Assembly (NCBI GenBank): GCA_963724435.1
Contig: CAVRUN010000005.1
Span: 124,001 to 188,000, forward strand
DNA length: 64,000 bases
DNA from: AP-15 sp963724435
GTDB lineage: Bacteria; Pseudomonadota; Alphaproteobacteria; ATCC43930; CGMCC-115725
Reading direction: 5' to 3'
Below the pieces are notes generated by a model. That model ran no database searches and was not told where the DNA came from. It worked only from the letters and a program-made list of their open reading frames with translations. A program made the translations under genes and the position numbers. Shown one piece after another: positions 9,773-18,623 of this stretch. The first letter of the stretch is position 1. Each line of letters begins with the position of its first letter.

Positions 9773-10384
9773 TTACACATGCTCGCGGGTATAGCGGGCG
9801 CGCTCGGCGGCAATCTGCTCCGGCGTATACACCGGTGCGTTCTCGTCGAATGTCGTCCAGCCGCTCTGGCGATAAGCGGCGCGGCGCTCGGCGGGATCAA
9901 CCCAACGGTAGCGCCCGAGAATCTCCCGCGCTAACGGCGCCTGGCCGTCGGGAACGCGAGCCGCGACCAGCGTGCCACCGCGGCGCACGCCCTCGGCATA
10001 GAAATTCGCATCGTGTTCGGGGACGCCGGCACTTGTCAGCGAGCCCACCAAACCGCCCGCCGCACCGCCGACGACGGCGCCGCCCGCCGCACCGACAGCG
10101 GTCGCGACCAGCCAGCCCGCGGCCACGACCGGGCCGACGCCAGGGATTGCCATTAGACCGAGACCCGTCAGCAGGCCGCCGATACCACCGACGACCGCGC
10201 CGATGCCGGCGCCTTTTCCGGCGTCTTCGGCGGCGTTACTGGTGTGGTCCGGATTATATCGGTTGTCTGCGTTGTTAGAGACGACGCTAATTTCGGAAGC
10301 TGGAATACCCGCTTCCTCTAGAGCGCGCGTCGCAGAGATTGCATCATCGTAAGTATCGTAAAGAGCAGTGACCGTCTGTGTCAT
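9773..10384 (-). CDS. YflT/general-stress-protein-17M-like protein with glycine-rich membrane segment
   Basis: The first about 45 residues (TQTVTALYDTYDDAISATRAL, then GIPASEISVVSNN) match the small alpha/beta domain of heat-induced YflT or general stress protein 17M. A long Gly/Ala-rich hydrophobic stretch follows (about residues 57-118), which looks like a pair of glycine-zipper membrane helices. The C-terminus is charged. I chose ATG over the adjacent upstream GTG because GAGGA is then six bases away. It lies 45 bases after the small exported protein and is probably cotranscribed from that gene's stress-type promoter. The biochemical function is unknown. Confidence 0.75.
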   Translation of the reverse strand: MTQTVTALYDTYDDAISATRALEEAGIPASEISVVSNNADNRYNPDHTSNAAEDAGKGAGIGAVVGGIGGLLTGLGLMAIPGVGPVVAAGWLVATAVGAAGGAVVGGAAGGLVGSLTSAGVPEHDANFYAEGVRRGGTLVAARVPDGQAPLAREILGRYRWVDPAERRAAYRQSGWTTFDENAPVYTPEQIAAERARYTREHV

Positions 10385-10429
10385 CACAGATCCTCGCTAA
10401 TTCAATTCGATTGCATGCCTTGAACGGCG

Positions 10430-10759
10430 TTACTTGGCGACAACGTTGCCTTGATAGTCGAGGGCAACATGGACAGTGGTACCGTCCTTGGACGCGACCC
10501 CTCGCCAAATACCGTCTTTGTCTTTGGCAAGACCGTTGACGTTCGAATAGCCGGCTTTCTCTATCCGAGACATTGCCTGCGATCGCGTAAAGCTGTTGGC
10601 GCCGGCAACCGGGGCGCCCGGGTTGTTAGTACTCGTGTTCGCGACCGCGGGTGTCCCAGCTTGGTGATTGGCGGGGGGAGCCATAGTCTGCGCCATCGCG
10701 CCCGAAGCCGCGCCGCTCAGGGCCGCCGCGGCAGCCATAGCCAAAATTCGTTTGAGCAT
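10430..10759 (-). CDS. Small exported protein, PepSY-like
   Basis: A 109-residue protein with a clear signal peptide (MLKRILAMAAAAALSGAASG, cleavage after AMA). A Pro/Asn/Ala linker follows, and then a C-terminal domain: SFTRSQAMSRIEKAGYSNVN, KDKDGIWRGVASKDG, VALDYQGNV. That pattern resembles small periplasmic PepSY-like proteins, but I cannot name a function. A candidate EcfG promoter lies upstream and a YflT-like gene follows, so a role in envelope stress is a reasonable inference. Confidence 0.65.
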   Translation of the reverse strand: MLKRILAMAAAAALSGAASGAMAQTMAPPANHQAGTPAVANTSTNNPGAPVAGANSFTRSQAMSRIEKAGYSNVNGLAKDKDGIWRGVASKDGTTVHVALDYQGNVVAK

Positions 10760-10793
10760 TATTGACTTCCATCATTGCTTCTCGCACAGGTCA

Positions 10794-10819
10794 AACATGT
10801 GCCTTCAACTTTCGGTTCC
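10794..10819 (-). promoter_or_regulatory. Candidate EcfG (general stress sigma factor) promoter
   Basis: On the reverse strand GGAAC is followed after 17 bases by TGTT, close to the alphaproteobacterial EcfG pattern GGAAC-N16/17-CGTT. It lies 35 bases before the ATG of the PepSY-like gene. Two more such sites occur near 61.3 and 61.7 kb, also before stress-type genes. This is pattern match only. Confidence 0.5.
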
Positions 10820-10907
10820 GACTCGAGTGCGAGGCCACTTTCGCCCGTTCCGGGAGGCGGGACCGAGCGAGGGCTTGCGAAGTAGAGGGACGTCTTCCGA
10901 AAACGAA

Positions 10908-10931
10908 ATGGGCGCCATCTCTGGCGCCCAT
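10908..10931 (-). terminator. Rho-independent terminator of the amidohydrolase gene
   Basis: A perfect ten-base-pair stem ATGGGCGCCA/TGGCGCCCAT closes a four-base loop just after the amidohydrolase stop. On the reverse strand it is followed by TTTCGTTTTC, a reasonable T-rich tail. Confidence 0.75.
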
Positions 10932-10954
10932 CCGACAGTCCGAGGCTTGTAGGA

Positions 10955-12094
10955 TTAGTTGATCAGCCCGTAGAACTTTCCGGCGTTTTCGCAGGTGATC
11001 TTGTGGACCACTTCGGGCGCGAGGCCGGCGAATTGCTGCTCGATGTATTTTGAGGATTCCGGCCACACGCCGTCGGTGTGCGGGTAATCCGAGCCCCACA
11101 TCAGGGTTTCGACGCCCATCTCGTCGACCAGCTTGGCGCCGATCGGATCAAGCTGGAACGTCGCCTTGCACTGGCGGCGCCAATACTCGCTCGGCTTCAA
11201 TTTCATCAGATCGCGGAAGCGATCCTCAAATTCGAAATCCATGCGGTCGAGCGCGTACGGGATCCAGCCGACACCACTCTCGCCAAACGACACCCGCATG
11301 CGCGGATAGCGCTCCAGCACGCCGGCGCCAATCAGCGCCGCGATGATGTTGATCAGGCCCATCTGGAATGCCGACACCCCGGTGAACATCGCCGCGCGGC
11401 GGACATGGGCGGAAACGCCCTCGCGCGCCCGCGGCGAGGTTGTCGGGAAGGTGTGGAAGTGCAATGGCAACTGCACGTCCTCGACGGCCTTCCACACCGG
11501 CTCCCATACCGGATGCCACATCGGCTCCATATCCCACGAGCAGGATAGCTCGAGCCCCTTGATCCCCATCTTGGCGACCCGGTGGATCTCCCTGACCGCC
11601 TCCTCGATATCGCCATACGGCAGACAGGCAAGCCCGATCTCGCGCTCAGGGTAGTGACTGCAGAAATCGACGAGCCAGTCATTGTAGATGCGCAGCATCT
11701 CGTTCGATGCTTCGCGGTCGTTGAGCCGCGAGGAGGCGCCGAGGATGCCGTAGATGACCTCGGCATCAACCCCGTCGCGGTCCATGTCCTTGATCCGCAG
11801 ATCCGGGTCGGTCGGGCGGCGAATGTCTTTTTTGCCGTCCTCGAAGAATCCGAGCTCGGCCATCTTGTCGACGCGATAGTTCTGGCCGGGGACATAGGGC
11901 GCACCGCCCGGACCGACACCGTTTTTGAGCCCGAAATTGGCGCCGTTTTTGGCGACCCAATGCGGACCCTGCGGCCCGTCCTCGACATAGGGCATGCGGT
12001 CCTTGAGCTCTTGCCGCGCCTGCGAGACGAACAAATCCGGCGGCATCCACGGCATGTCGAGGTGGCAGTCGGCCGATATCCTGCGGTACTGCAT
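10955..12094 (-). CDS. Amidohydrolase family 2 (ACMSD-like) metalloenzyme
   Basis: TIM-barrel amidohydrolase of the amidohydrolase-2/ACMSD group, which acts on carboxylated ring-fission products and related compounds. Visible metal-site elements are ADCHLD near the start, LHFHTFP mid-protein and WGSDYPHTDG near the end. The open frame extends upstream, but the conserved reading starts at MQYRRISADCHLD, with GGGGAAGGA just before the ATG, giving 379 residues. It diverges from the VOC gene across about 210 bases. The nearby acyl-CoA ligase, SDR, LLM and TauD enzymes suggest catabolism of an aromatic or other xenobiotic compound, but the substrate is unknown. Confidence 0.85.
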   Translation of the reverse strand: MQYRRISADCHLDMPWMPPDLFVSQARQELKDRMPYVEDGPQGPHWVAKNGANFGLKNGVGPGGAPYVPGQNYRVDKMAELGFFEDGKKDIRRPTDPDLRIKDMDRDGVDAEVIYGILGASSRLNDREASNEMLRIYNDWLVDFCSHYPEREIGLACLPYGDIEEAVREIHRVAKMGIKGLELSCSWDMEPMWHPVWEPVWKAVEDVQLPLHFHTFPTTSPRAREGVSAHVRRAAMFTGVSAFQMGLINIIAALIGAGVLERYPRMRVSFGESGVGWIPYALDRMDFEFEDRFRDLMKLKPSEYWRRQCKATFQLDPIGAKLVDEMGVETLMWGSDYPHTDGVWPESSKYIEQQFAGLAPEVVHKITCENAGKFYGLIN

Positions 12095-12304
12095 GTCCTT
12101 CCCCGCGCTAGGTTGCGTATCGCCAGCGACTGTACTCCGTTGTGGCGCGGATTGCCCATCAATGCGGCCGGCAGCGCCCGCAATTTTTGCAGATGCGGCA
12201 TGAACCCAGTGCAACGCCGCCGCGAAATTGCGGTCGGCTTGCTTCGCCGCGTTAGATTGCGGCATGATCGTCGGCGTGGAGACGGAACCCGAGAGGAACC
12301 GAAA

Positions 12305-12758
12305 ATGCCCGATTCAGCGATGATTGAAACGACGGATGTGAGCCGCAGCGAGGCGGCAGTCCGTATTGGCGGGCTAGACCATGTCGTGTTGCGGGTCGGC
12401 GATCTCAATCGCGCGATTTCGTTTTATCAGAGAGTTCCTCGGCCTGCAGGTGGAGCGCGAATTGCAGCAACCGCGGCTGGTGCAATTGCGGGCCGGCGCA
12501 TCGCTGATCGACTTGGTCCCGGCATCGGTCTCGCCGCATGAGGCACCGGACAAAGCCGGGCGCAACATGGACCATTTTTGCGTGCGGGTTCTGGGCTTTG
12601 ATGCGACGGCGCTAAAGGCTCATCTGCACAAGAACGGGGTTGACCCGGGCGATGTCCACGAGCGCTATGGCGCCGAGGGCTATGGCCCGTCGATCTATAT
12701 CACCGATCCCGACGGCAACACCGTCGAGCTGAAAGGCGAGGCCACCCGCGGCTTGTAG
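12305..12758 (+). pseudogene. VOC/glyoxalase family protein, one frameshift
   Basis: The N-terminal half (IGGLDHVVLRVGDLNRAISFYQ) is read in one frame and the rest (EFLGLQVERELQQPRLVQLR to the stop) in the next. The switch is at CAGAGAGTTC near 12430. Deleting one base there gives a normal VOC protein of about 150 residues with paired beta-alpha-beta-beta-beta modules and the C-terminal metal-ligand strand (YITDPDGNTVELKG). The ATG has an AGGAA site seven bases upstream. It is directly followed, ten bases on, by the alpha/beta hydrolase gene, so the unit is probably dicistronic. Sequencing error and genuine inactivation are both possible. Confidence 0.8.
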
Positions 12759-12768
12759 GCGGTCAAAG

Positions 12769-13659
12769 ATGGCCGAGTTTTTCCCGGGGTTCGAGCAGCG
12801 GCGGATCAAGACTTCGGGTGCCGAGATCAATCTCGTCACCGGCGGCAAGGGGCCGCCGCTGTTGCTATTGCACGGCTACCCCCAGACCCATCTGATGTGG
12901 CGTAAGATAGCGCCGCGGCTGGCCGCCGAATTCACCCTCGTGATCCCGGATCTGCGCGGCTATGGCGACAGCTCGAAGCCACCGGCCGGTCCGGACAACG
13001 AAAACTACGGCAAGCGGGCGTTGGCGCTCGACCAAGTCGAGACGATGGCGGCGCTTGGCCACGAGCGGTTCATGGTCGCTGGCCATGACCGCGGCGCGCG
13101 GGTCGCCCACCGTTTGGCGCGCGACCACGCCGAACAGATCGAGCGCCTGGCATTGCTCGACATCGTGCCGACGCTTTACCGCTTCGAGACGATTGACCAG
13201 AAGGCCGCGACCTCGAGCTGGCATTGGTTTTTCTTGATCCAGCCGAGTGGATTTCCCGAACGGCTGATCGGCTCCGAAGCCGAGTTCTTTCTGCGCCATC
13301 AGCTCAGCGCCTTGCTGCGCGAGCCGGCCAAGCTCGAGCCGGAAGCGTTCGCCGACTATCTGCGCTGCTTCAAGAACCCCGAAACCATCCGCGCGACCTG
13401 CGACGAATACCGCGCCGGCGCCTCGATCGATCTCGAACACGACCGCGCCGATCGCGGCCGGCGGCTGACGATGCCATTATTGATGCTGTGGGGAAAACGC
13501 AGCTCACAGGGCAGCGGCTACGACGTGCTTGGCGTCTGGCGCGACCACGCCGAGAATGTTCGCGGCCACGCGATCGACAGCGGCCACTTCATCCCCGAAG
13601 AAGCCCCCGACGACGCCTACCGCTCGCTGCGCGACTTTTTCGCCGGCACGGCTAACTGA
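12769..13659 (+). CDS. Alpha/beta hydrolase, fluoroacetate/haloacetate dehalogenase-like
   Basis: Alpha/beta hydrolase of 296 residues. The nucleophile is Asp107 in GHDRG, as in haloacetate dehalogenases and epoxide hydrolases, with Asp131 (LLDIVP) and His273 (DSGHFI) completing the triad. It retains the two arginines after the nucleophile (HDRGARVAHR) and a SWHWFF segment. In fluoroacetate dehalogenases these positions bind the carboxylate and stabilise the leaving fluoride. That makes a 2-haloacid dehalogenase activity plausible; epoxide hydrolysis is the alternative. It follows the VOC gene closely on the same strand. Confidence 0.85.
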   Translation: MAEFFPGFEQRRIKTSGAEINLVTGGKGPPLLLLHGYPQTHLMWRKIAPRLAAEFTLVIPDLRGYGDSSKPPAGPDNENYGKRALALDQVETMAALGHERFMVAGHDRGARVAHRLARDHAEQIERLALLDIVPTLYRFETIDQKAATSSWHWFFLIQPSGFPERLIGSEAEFFLRHQLSALLREPAKLEPEAFADYLRCFKNPETIRATCDEYRAGASIDLEHDRADRGRRLTMPLLMLWGKRSSQGSGYDVLGVWRDHAENVRGHAIDSGHFIPEEAPDDAYRSLRDFFAGTAN

Positions 13660-13695
13660 CTCTGCACCCGACGATCACCGCGCCAGCCTTGAGGA

Positions 13696-14478
13696 CTACG
13701 CCGTGGCGGCGCCATCGACCGGCAATGCTGCGCCCGAGACGAATGACGCTTCGTCGGAGATCAGAAACAGTGCGGCGTTAGCGATTTCCTCGGGCTTGCC
13801 GGTGCGGCGCATCGGTATTTGCTGGCTGCGCCGGATGACCAAGGCCTCCTTGTCCTGGTCGCCAGGCATCTGCTGCTGATCCGGTCGAGCGACAAAGACT
13901 CGCAGCATCGGCGTGTCGATCGGGCCGGGGCACACCGCGTTGACGCGGATATTGTCGGGCGCCAGCCGCTTGGCGAGCGAGCGCACAAACCCGACGACGC
14001 CGAATTTGGCCATCGAATAGACCGGACTAAACGCCGAGCCGACCAACCCCGAAGTCGAGGCGGTATAGAGCAGGGCGCCGCCGCCGCGGGCGCGCAGTTC
14101 GGGGATCGCCGCTTCCGTCGTCACCAGCACGGTGCGCAGATTGAGCCCGATCGCAATGTCGAAATCGGCCATGTCGATGCCTTCGATCGAGGCGGGGCCG
14201 GGGTGGCCGACATGGTTCCACACAAAATCGAGGCCACCGAACGCCGTTGCCGTGCGGCGCACGATGGCGCGGGCGAAATCGTCATCGGTCAAATCGCCGA
14301 CCAATGCCAATGCCCGGCCGCCCGCCGCGGCGATCTCATCGACGACGGCGTCGACCCCGGTCTGATCGATATCGACGACGCCGACCGCCGCTCCCTCGCG
14401 GGCAAAGCGCAAAGCTCCGGCGCGACCCATCCCCGAAGCCGCAGCACTGACAATGCCGATCTTGCCCTCAAGCCGCAT
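13696..14478 (-). CDS. SDR family oxidoreductase
   Basis: A 260-residue SDR with the cofactor motif SAAASGMGRAGAL, Asp after the second strand (VVDIDQTG, favouring NAD), catalytic Ser in YTASTSG, and Tyr/Lys in YSMAKFGVVG. It lies 30 bases downstream of the acyl-CoA ligase gene on the same strand and is likely cotranscribed with it. A role in oxidising a CoA-bound or hydroxyl intermediate of the same pathway is inference from position. Confidence 0.9.
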   Translation of the reverse strand: MRLEGKIGIVSAAASGMGRAGALRFAREGAAVGVVDIDQTGVDAVVDEIAAAGGRALALVGDLTDDDFARAIVRRTATAFGGLDFVWNHVGHPGPASIEGIDMADFDIAIGLNLRTVLVTTEAAIPELRARGGGALLYTASTSGLVGSAFSPVYSMAKFGVVGFVRSLAKRLAPDNIRVNAVCPGPIDTPMLRVFVARPDQQQMPGDQDKEALVIRRSQQIPMRRTGKPEEIANAALFLISDEASFVSGAALPVDGAATA

Positions 14479-14508
14479 TTCTTCCTCCCGTTGAAAACCG
14501 CCAAAGGC

Positions 14509-16308
14509 TCAGGCGGCGATGCCTCTGCCGTCGTAGAGCGAATCGATGGCTGCGCCATAGGCTTCGCGGATCGCGTGGCGCTTGACCTTCAGGGTCGGGG
14601 TCATCTGCCCGTTGGCGATTGTAAACGGCTCGCTCGCGATGACGAAGCGGCGAACCCGCTCGACCGGCGCCAGACCACGATTGACCCGCGCGATCACGGC
14701 GCCGATCGCCTTCATAAATCGGGGATCGCCGGCAAGCAGGGCAACATCGGTCGACATCCCGTTCTCGGCGGCGAAACCGGCGATGAACTCGGCATCCGGA
14801 ACCAGCACCGCGACAAGGTACGGCCGGCGATCGCCAAAGACGATCGCTTGGGCGATTTCCGGCTCCAGCGTCAAATAGCCCTCGACCCGCGCCGGCGAGA
14901 TCATCTCGCCGCCCGAATTCTTGATAAAGTCGCGCTTGCGGTCGGTGACGCAGAGATAGCCGTCGTCGTCGACGTGGCCGACATCGCCAGTGTGCAACCA
15001 GCCCTCGACTAGCGCCCCTGCCGTCGCCTGCGGATCGTTCCAATAGCCCTTCATGACGTTGTCGCCGGCAACGAGGATCTCACCATCCTCGGCGATCCGG
15101 ACTTTGACGCCGTCGAGCGGCGGGCCGACGGTTTCGATCTTGATCCGGGTCGGGGTGTTGCAGGCGATGACCGGGGCGGCCTCGGTCTGACCATAGCCTT
15201 GCAATAGCCGGACACCGAGGGCCAGGAAAAAACTGCCGATCTCTGGGTTCAGCGCCGCCCCGCCGGAAACCATGGCCTTGAGCCTGCCGCCAAAACGACG
15301 GCGCACATCGGCGCGGACGACGCGGTCGAGCAGCGGATCGAGAAGGCGCTCGGTCGCGCTCGGGGAGGTCTGCGCTGCCCGCTTGCGGCCGATCGCCACC
15401 GTCTTGTCGAACATCCGCCGTGCGATCGTGCTTTTGCGCTCGACGCCGAGCGTGATCCGCCGGTGCATCGTCTCATAAAGCCGCGGCACCGCGGTCATGA
15501 TCGTTGGCCGCGCTTCGAGCAGATTGGCGGCAAGCGTCTCCGCCCCCTCGGCAAAATAGATCTGCGCGCCGATCGAGATCGGAAAGATCATCCCGGCGGT
15601 GTGCTCGTATGAATGCGACAGCGGCAGAAAGCTCAAAAACACCTCGTCGCCGAGATCCAGCATTTCGAGCAGCCGGTAGGCGCCACGGCAGTTCGCAAGG
15701 ATGTTGCGATGGGTGGTCATCACCCCTTTGGGGATGCCGCCGGTGCCGGATGTGAAGATCAGGCAGGCGATATCGTCAGGGTTGAGTGCGGCGATGTGCT
15801 CCGCGATGTCGTCGGACGCCGCGTCGCCTTTGCTCAGAACTTCATCCCACGTCAAGAGATCGACAGCGCTCGCCTGCCCCGCTGCGGGTTCCATCGCGAT
15901 CACGCTGTGGACGGTCTCGGCCTGGTTCGCCGCCGCCAATACCCGCGCCGACAAAGGCGGCCGGGAGACGATCACGGCCGAGGCCCCGCTCGTTGCGAAA
16001 ACGTGCCGGTGGTCTTCGACGGTGTTGGTGACGTAGGCCGGCACGGTGATCGCCCCGGCGCTCATGATCGCAAGATCGGCAATTACCCATTCCGGCCGGT
16101 TTTCGGCGACGAGCGCCACCCGATCGCCACGGCTGATGCCGAGCGATCCCAGCCCGCGCGCCAGCCGCCGCGCATCGCCAGCCGCCGCGGCCCAGCTGAT
16201 CGGCTGATACCGGCCGCCGTGTTTAGCCCATAAAAACGGCTTCTCGCGCAGCCGCTCGGCTTGCTCGAAGAACATCGCCGGCAGGCTGCGGCAAGTGTCA
16301 TAATCCAT
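14509..16308 (-). CDS. AMP-dependent acyl-CoA synthetase (long-chain FadD15-like)
   Basis: Activates a carboxylic acid to its acyl-CoA via an acyl-adenylate. At 599 residues it shows the P-loop-like LIFTSGTGGIPKGVMTTHRN, the LQGYGQTEAAPVI motif, the hinge and A8 region WLHTGDVGHVDDDGYL, and DRKRDFIKNSGGEMISP. The C-terminal loop region ends TPTLKVKRHAI. The long-chain (FACL/FadD15-like) subfamily is suggested by EHTAGMIFPISIGAQIYF. It heads a reverse-strand pair with the SDR. The substrate could be a fatty or aryl-alkanoic acid. Confidence 0.9.
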   Translation of the reverse strand: MDYDTCRSLPAMFFEQAERLREKPFLWAKHGGRYQPISWAAAAGDARRLARGLGSLGISRGDRVALVAENRPEWVIADLAIMSAGAITVPAYVTNTVEDHRHVFATSGASAVIVSRPPLSARVLAAANQAETVHSVIAMEPAAGQASAVDLLTWDEVLSKGDAASDDIAEHIAALNPDDIACLIFTSGTGGIPKGVMTTHRNILANCRGAYRLLEMLDLGDEVFLSFLPLSHSYEHTAGMIFPISIGAQIYFAEGAETLAANLLEARPTIMTAVPRLYETMHRRITLGVERKSTIARRMFDKTVAIGRKRAAQTSPSATERLLDPLLDRVVRADVRRRFGGRLKAMVSGGAALNPEIGSFFLALGVRLLQGYGQTEAAPVIACNTPTRIKIETVGPPLDGVKVRIAEDGEILVAGDNVMKGYWNDPQATAGALVEGWLHTGDVGHVDDDGYLCVTDRKRDFIKNSGGEMISPARVEGYLTLEPEIAQAIVFGDRRPYLVAVLVPDAEFIAGFAAENGMSTDVALLAGDPRFMKAIGAVIARVNRGLAPVERVRRFVIASEPFTIANGQMTPTLKVKRHAIREAYGAAIDSLYDGRGIAA

Positions 16309-16380
16309 AGCTGCCCGGTCCTCCCGGCCTCTCTTTTTTGCTTGTCGGCCGACCCGAATGCGAGCTTTGGGCGCCTATCC

Positions 16381-17505
16381 TCACATTTCCACAAAATGCA
16401 GGATCAGCCGACTGACTTCTCCGGCTTTTTCCATATGCGGCAGATGGCCGGCTGCGTCGAGGATATGCACCGGAACTTGCGCCGCGAGCGCCTCGGCATG
16501 GCTGACCGGGACAATGCGGTCGTCGCGGCCCCAGATCAGCTGAACCGGTATCGTGAGTTGGCGGAGACGATCGGCAAGATAAAGATGTTGGCGGCCATCA
16601 GCGAACCACGCGTGGGCGATCGCGGTCAGCGCCGCCTCGACACCATCGAGACGCTTGTAGCGCAACGTTTCTTCGATCATGGCGCGGCTGACCGATGCCG
16701 GGTCATGTACCAACTGGGTTAGCACCTCGGCCGCTTCGCGCCGCCGGCTGGCGTGGATAAAACCGTCGATGAACGGTCCGTTGATTTCGGGACCAAGCCC
16801 GGCCGTGGCGATCAGGGTCAGACTCGCCGCCCATTCCGGGCGCCGCATGGCGACGAGCGCGGCAACCGCACCCCCCATCGAATGGCCGACGAGATGGGCG
16901 CGATCGACGCCGAGCGCCTCCATGGCCGCATCGAGCGCATCGGCCAAGGTTTCGGGATCGCCCGAACCAACATCTTTGGCGGAACCACCATGCCCCGGCA
17001 GATCGACCGCGATCGTGCGCCGGCCCTCGGCCAAAGCCGGCTGGGTGAACATCCAGGTGTTCAGATCGCCGCCAAAGCCGTGGACCAGCACAACCGGAAT
17101 GCCGGGTCCGCCACCCGTTTCGAGATAACGCAGGCGCCGGCCGGCGGCATCGATGTCACGCGGCGCCACCCCTTCGGCCTGCGTCGCGTCCTCGGCGGCG
17201 GGTTCGGGGATCGCGAACCCTGCGATAAACCCATCGATCTCCGCGTCGGGCACGTTATTTGGCGCGGTCACCGCCAGCAATGCGCCGACCGGCAGTGTCG
17301 CACCCGCCGCGGCGACGATACGGCGCAAGGTGCCGGCCGCCTCGGCTTCGACGGTGTTCGTAATCTTGGTCGTTTCGATTTCGAGGATCTCCTCGCCCGG
17401 CGCGAAATCCTGCCCCTCGCGCTTGAGCCAGCCCACGACCTTTCCTTCGGTCATGGTCAGGCCCCATTTCGGCATCGTGATCGGGGTGATCGCGGAACTG
17501 CTCAT
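16381..17505 (-). CDS. Lipoyl-domain/alpha-beta hydrolase fusion (AcoC-like)
   Basis: Residues 1-85 form a biotinyl/lipoyl domain (MPKWGLTMTEGKVVGWLKREG) with the lipoylated Lys47 in EIETTKI. From about residue 115 an alpha/beta hydrolase follows, with nucleophile Ser in VGHSMGG, a late Asp in WGRDDRIVP and His in AAGHLPHM. This architecture equals AcoC, the E2 component of acetoin dehydrogenase. No E1 (acoA/acoB) or E3 gene lies in the window, so acetoin cleavage cannot be concluded. It sits between the acyl-CoA ligase and TauD genes on the same strand. The length of 374 is normal for AcoC. Confidence 0.88.
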   Translation of the reverse strand: MSSSAITPITMPKWGLTMTEGKVVGWLKREGQDFAPGEEILEIETTKITNTVEAEAAGTLRRIVAAAGATLPVGALLAVTAPNNVPDAEIDGFIAGFAIPEPAAEDATQAEGVAPRDIDAAGRRLRYLETGGGPGIPVVLVHGFGGDLNTWMFTQPALAEGRRTIAVDLPGHGGSAKDVGSGDPETLADALDAAMEALGVDRAHLVGHSMGGAVAALVAMRRPEWAASLTLIATAGLGPEINGPFIDGFIHASRRREAAEVLTQLVHDPASVSRAMIEETLRYKRLDGVEAALTAIAHAWFADGRQHLYLADRLRQLTIPVQLIWGRDDRIVPVSHAEALAAQVPVHILDAAGHLPHMEKAGEVSRLILHFVEM

Positions 17506-17732
17506 CGCGCATTCAACTTTCCAGCATCGGGCAGCAGACAGGTCTCCGCCGGACCCTCAAGATACCGCTGTTCTGCACGACGCTAAAGTCGAGGGAGCGG
17601 CCCTTTACACTGCGTACCTGCGAAGCACTCGAGGCTGATCGAGCGAGCGCGCTGCAGCGCTTTTGTTGGGAAAGGCGGAACAGATCGGCGGCCGCTATAG
17701 ACCGCGGCAAATCGCGTCGCTCGACTGGCCCG

Positions 17733-18545
17733 CTAGGCCGCCTCCTGCAGGGTCGAGCCGATATCGAGGGTGGTGGCGCGGCGCAGGTCGCGCGGCTGGG
17801 TCTCGTCATGCGGGCGGCCGCGATGCATCGTACAGCGATTGTCCCAGATCACCAGATCGCCCACCCGCCATTGGTGGCTGTAGACGAACTCCGGCCGGGT
17901 CGCGTGGAGGTTAAGGTCGTAAAGCAGGATGCGGCCGTCGGCGACCGGCCAGTCGACGATATGCGAGGCGTGAGCCGACAGATACACGGTCTTGCGCCCC
18001 GAGCCAGGATGACGCCTGACTAGCCGCTGGTGCGAGGGCGGGTATTTCTCGCGCTCCCCCGGCCCAAATTCGGTAAAGCCGATCTGGCCGCGCGACCAGA
18101 AAATGTCGTGCTCGGCGATGAGCGGGTCGATCGCTGATTGCATCGCGTCGGGCAGCGCATCGTAGGCGGCGCGCATGTCGGCGAATTCGGTTTCGCCACT
18201 ACCCAAGGCGCTCGCCGGCGGTACCGCCACCGCGTGCAGCATGCCGAGCACCACCGGCACCGGCATGTAGGAAGCGTCGGTGTGCCACAAGCGATTGCCG
18301 AGCATGTCGAGCCGCCGCCGTTTGGTGGTCGCCGCCGCCCGGCCGATTTCGAGTGGCCCGAACAGCACGGCGAAATCGCGCAATTGCGTGTCGTCGAGCC
18401 GCTGTTCGCGAAACACGACGACCGCGTATTTGTCGATCGCACGCCAGATCGCGTCGACCAGCGCGCCATCGATTGGCCCAGAGAGCTCGATGCCGGTCGC
18501 CTCGGCGGCGAACAGCGGATGAAGCTGGCGCAATTCAAGGCCCAT
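17733..18545 (-). CDS. TauD/TfdA family Fe(II)/2-oxoglutarate dioxygenase
   Basis: Non-haem iron oxygenase that couples 2-oxoglutarate decarboxylation to substrate hydroxylation. The facial triad is visible: His and Asp in LWHTDASYM, distal His in CTMHRGRPH. The 2-oxoglutarate-binding arginine is in the following RRATT segment. I start at MGLELRQLHPLF because GAGGGAA lies seven bases before it; the frame extends only five codons further. The protein has 270 residues. It diverges from the LLM gene over 78 bases. The substrate may be a sulfonate or a 2,4-D-like phenoxyacid, but this is undetermined. Confidence 0.9.
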   Translation of the reverse strand: MGLELRQLHPLFAAEATGIELSGPIDGALVDAIWRAIDKYAVVVFREQRLDDTQLRDFAVLFGPLEIGRAAATTKRRRLDMLGNRLWHTDASYMPVPVVLGMLHAVAVPPASALGSGETEFADMRAAYDALPDAMQSAIDPLIAEHDIFWSRGQIGFTEFGPGEREKYPPSHQRLVRRHPGSGRKTVYLSAHASHIVDWPVADGRILLYDLNLHATRPEFVYSHQWRVGDLVIWDNRCTMHRGRPHDETQPRDLRRATTLDIGSTLQEAA

Positions 18546-18623
18546 GCGATATTCCCTCAAATCTCCCGCAGGGATCGCAGCATCGCGCCGCCGTCACCTG
18601 CAAGTCAATCGGACGAGAACCTC

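Noticed and set aside
17506..17732. Possible small gene between the AcoC-like and TauD genes
   Set aside because: The frames on both strands are open only by composition and carry no motif. I see only non-coding sequence.
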